DNA of 64,000 nt from Chrysemys picta bellii (lineage: Eukaryota; Chordata; Testudines; Emydidae), in assembly GCF_011386835.1 (NCBI RefSeq), contig NW_027052954.1:1-64000 (forward strand), written 5' to 3'. The notes under the pieces are model-generated. The model was not told where the DNA came from. It saw nothing but the letters and a program-made list of their open reading frames with translations, and made no database searches. Both the position numbers and the translations under genes were made by a program. Each line of letters begins with the position of its first letter. Within the stretch, counting starts at the first letter, position 1. This document shows positions 62,290 through 64,000 of this stretch, piece by piece.

Positions 62290-62965
62290 TGTGAGGAAGT
62301 GGGACTGTTCTTAATGTTTTCCTCTGAATACTGTAGGGTGCCTCAGCTTCCCCTATGCATTTCTTAAGTCTCTAGTGTGTGGGGATAAAGGCCAGTGTGC
62401 AGAAATGGCCAACACTCTGTCTCCTGGCAACTAATGGCCGGGCCCTTCCCCCCTGCAAGGGGATAGCTAAAGGTGTTGGAGAACAAAGAGATCAGGTGAC
62501 CTCCTGGCCCGGGAAAGACACAAAGGCCAGAGAAAGGGGCTGGAGAGTTTCAGTTTGGAGCTGGCTGGGACGAGGAGTGAAGTGCAGATGTGGGTGTCTG
62601 GCTCACTGCCCCCCAAAATGGACCCAGCTGAGGGGTCCTGTTCTCTGTACCTACAAGCTGTTTTAGACCGTGTTTCTATCATCTAATAAACCTCTGTTTT
62701 ACTGGCTGGCTAAGAGTCACGTCTGACTGCGAAGTGGGGGTGCAGGACTCTCTGGCTTCCCCAGGACCCCACCTGGGCGGACTCGCTGTGGGAAGTGCAA
62801 GGAGGGGCAGAGGATGCTGAATGCTCAAGGTCAGACCCAGGAAGGTGAAAGCCCTTTGAGTTTCTGGCCCAGAAGACAGTCTGCTCACAGAGAGGAGACT
62901 TCACCAGAGTCCTGAGTGGCTTCATAGGGAGCAGCTCCAGAGCATTGTCTGGGGACTCCATGACA
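62290..62965 (+). mobile_element. Solo LTR (ERV-like), plus orientation
   Basis: Co-linear with 34598-35258: starts tgtgaggaagtgggactgtt, contains catctaataaacctctg (AATAAA) and ttttactggctggctaagag, and ends ggactccatgaca. Flanks ctcac and cacac are a possible degraded 5-bp duplication. Confidence 0.8.
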
Positions 62966-63149
62966 CACACCTCTCATGCTTCTTCCCATTTGCCTTTAAT
63001 CACCCCCACATGGCCCATGTTGGTCACCAGCTACCTCCCTGTCTGGACCCTTACCTGGCCCCATCATGGCAGTGGCTGAGCACGCGGGTGTTGTTGTATT
63101 TAGGCTCTCAACCCCCCGCATGGAGCAGGGACCTGTTCTCCCTAGTTTG

Positions 63150-63260
63150 CTGAGGCCCAGAGCGACAGGGACTCACCTGATCTCACACAGAAGACTTACA
63201 GCAGAGCTGGGAACTGAACACCGCTCTCTTGAATTCCAGCCCAATGCCTCATCTACCAGC
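63150..63260. repeat. MIR SINE fragment
   Basis: gggactcacctgatctcaca, then gcagagctgggaactgaaca and ttccagcccaatgcctcatc follow the MIR core and 3' half. Confidence 0.65.
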
Positions 63261-63319
63261 CTGTGTCGCCTTCCCGTGCCCTGCCACCAGCCCCGCCAAA
63301 CCCTCCTCCCTGTCTCCGT

Positions 63320-63440
63320 TAGGGTGACCAGACGTCCCGATTTTATCGGGACAGTCCCGATTTTAGGGGACTTGTCCCGCGTCCCGACCTTACATCGGTC
63401 GGGACGCACTTTGTCCCCGATATCGGGGGGACCGCGGCAC
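63320..63440. mobile_element. Partial hAT element (tagggtgaccagacg family) upstream of the 63.7-kb gene
   Basis: Begins tagggtgaccagacgtcccg, followed by cgggacagtcccga and tcggtcgggacgcac blocks shared with 13304-13380. The right terminal repeat is not found, so it is truncated. It ends roughly 240 bp before the ATG of the downstream gene. Confidence 0.75.
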
Positions 63441-63678
63441 TGCTCACGTCTTCTTCCGGGCCCTGGGGCAGTGCAGTTGAGTTTCTGCTGGGCTGGCGGC
63501 CGCCGCAGACGCCTGCAGAGTGCTGCAGCCCCACTCCCCAGGCACGCACAAAGGCAGGGGCGGGGCTTGTAGGCACCAGCAACGAGCCCCCCCGCCCCTC
63601 AACCTGACCCGTGCCGGAGCTACGCAGACAGGAGCCAGAGGGACGCTCCCTCCTCCTCCCGCTGCCAGCCCTGTGAAC

Positions 63679-63826
63679 ATGGCTGCAGCACGGCCCCGCT
63701 TCTCCCTCCTGCTCCTCGCCCTAGTTGCCCTGCTCCTGCCCGCACAGTGGCCCCTCTGCTTGGCCGCCAAGCATCTGGACCGGTGCTTCGCTGAGTGCAA
63801 GCGCTGCACCGACCCAGAGTGCAGCA
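63679..63826 (+). CDS. First coding exon of an unrecognised secreted or membrane protein
   Basis: ATG at 63679 in a good context (gtgaacATGG) opens a signal peptide: Arg-containing n-region, hydrophobic core FSLLLLALVALLLPAQWPL, and a likely cleavage after CLAA. The mature start reads KHLDRCFAECKRCTDPECS, with four cysteines in 13 residues. Donor GCAGCA|gtaagt is strong and leaves phase 1. The rest lies right of the window. I do not recognise the family and assign no function. The 5' flank is GC-rich, without an obvious TATA box. Confidence 0.7.
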
Positions 63827-64000
63827 GTAAGTGGGTGCGGGGTGCTGGGGTCCCCGGACGGGACCTGCCTGCTGGATCCTGAGGCTAGCACTGCGGGGGG
63901 GCTGTGCCAGGCAGGCTCTGGGAGGGAGGACGGGGGGGGTCCGATGCTGCTCTGGGTAGCCCGTGCGGGATGGGATGATGATGGTGCAGGGACGGGAGAC

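Noticed and set aside
63520..63678. Upstream in-frame extension of the 63.7-kb gene
   Set aside because: It would begin with GTG and adds a His/Arg-rich stretch ahead of an obvious signal peptide; the ATG at 63679 has a good context.

Overview
Vertebrate nuclear DNA, most likely from a turtle and perhaps a GC-rich microchromosome. The evidence is interrupted genes with GT-AG introns, many CR1 LINEs, MIR SINEs, several hAT families with 8-bp target-site duplications (TSDs), Penelope-like elements, a Gypsy remnant and ERV-type solo LTRs of kinds I associate with turtle genomes. A crocodilian is the main alternative. The species call is inference.

Layout. 1-11770 (+): the last exons and 3' UTR of a KIF21-family kinesin, best called KIF21B. 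The exons encode the C-terminal WD40 propeller, with two phase-compatible alternative last exons. The introns carry a Penelope-like element and two hAT insertions with TSDs. 11780-13000: a 5' piece of an APE-type LINE. 13076-20856: a very long inverted repeat (foldback structure) centred on TATC/GATA microsatellite DNA. Its left arm is interrupted by a hAT element, an LTR fragment with a nested gag-only LTR retrotransposon, and a CR1; its right arm keeps the uninterrupted sites for the first two. 20940-58996 (-): a 22-exon maestro HEAT-like repeat (MROH) gene in which all exon phases join into a 914-residue reading frame. By its place next to KIF21B it is probably the intact counterpart of human MROH3P, which I recall as a pseudogene beside KIF21B. 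Its introns are filled with CR1, Gypsy, hAT, Penelope and LTR elements. 59000-63600: intergenic, with MIR/CR1 fragments and a solo LTR. 63679-63826 (+): first coding exon of a secreted or membrane protein I do not recognise, running off the window.

The most interesting observation is in the MROH gene. An ERV LTR (45113-45938) sits inside a coding exon, 11-16 bp from its original 5' end, and separates the exon from a strong ancestral splice acceptor at 45955-45956. The antisense end of the LTR supplies a replacement acceptor that keeps the frame at a net cost of one codon.

KIF21B and the MROH gene are tail to tail (convergent). The MROH gene and the 63.7-kb gene are divergent, about 4.7 kb apart. 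There are no operons, CRISPR arrays or prokaryotic features.
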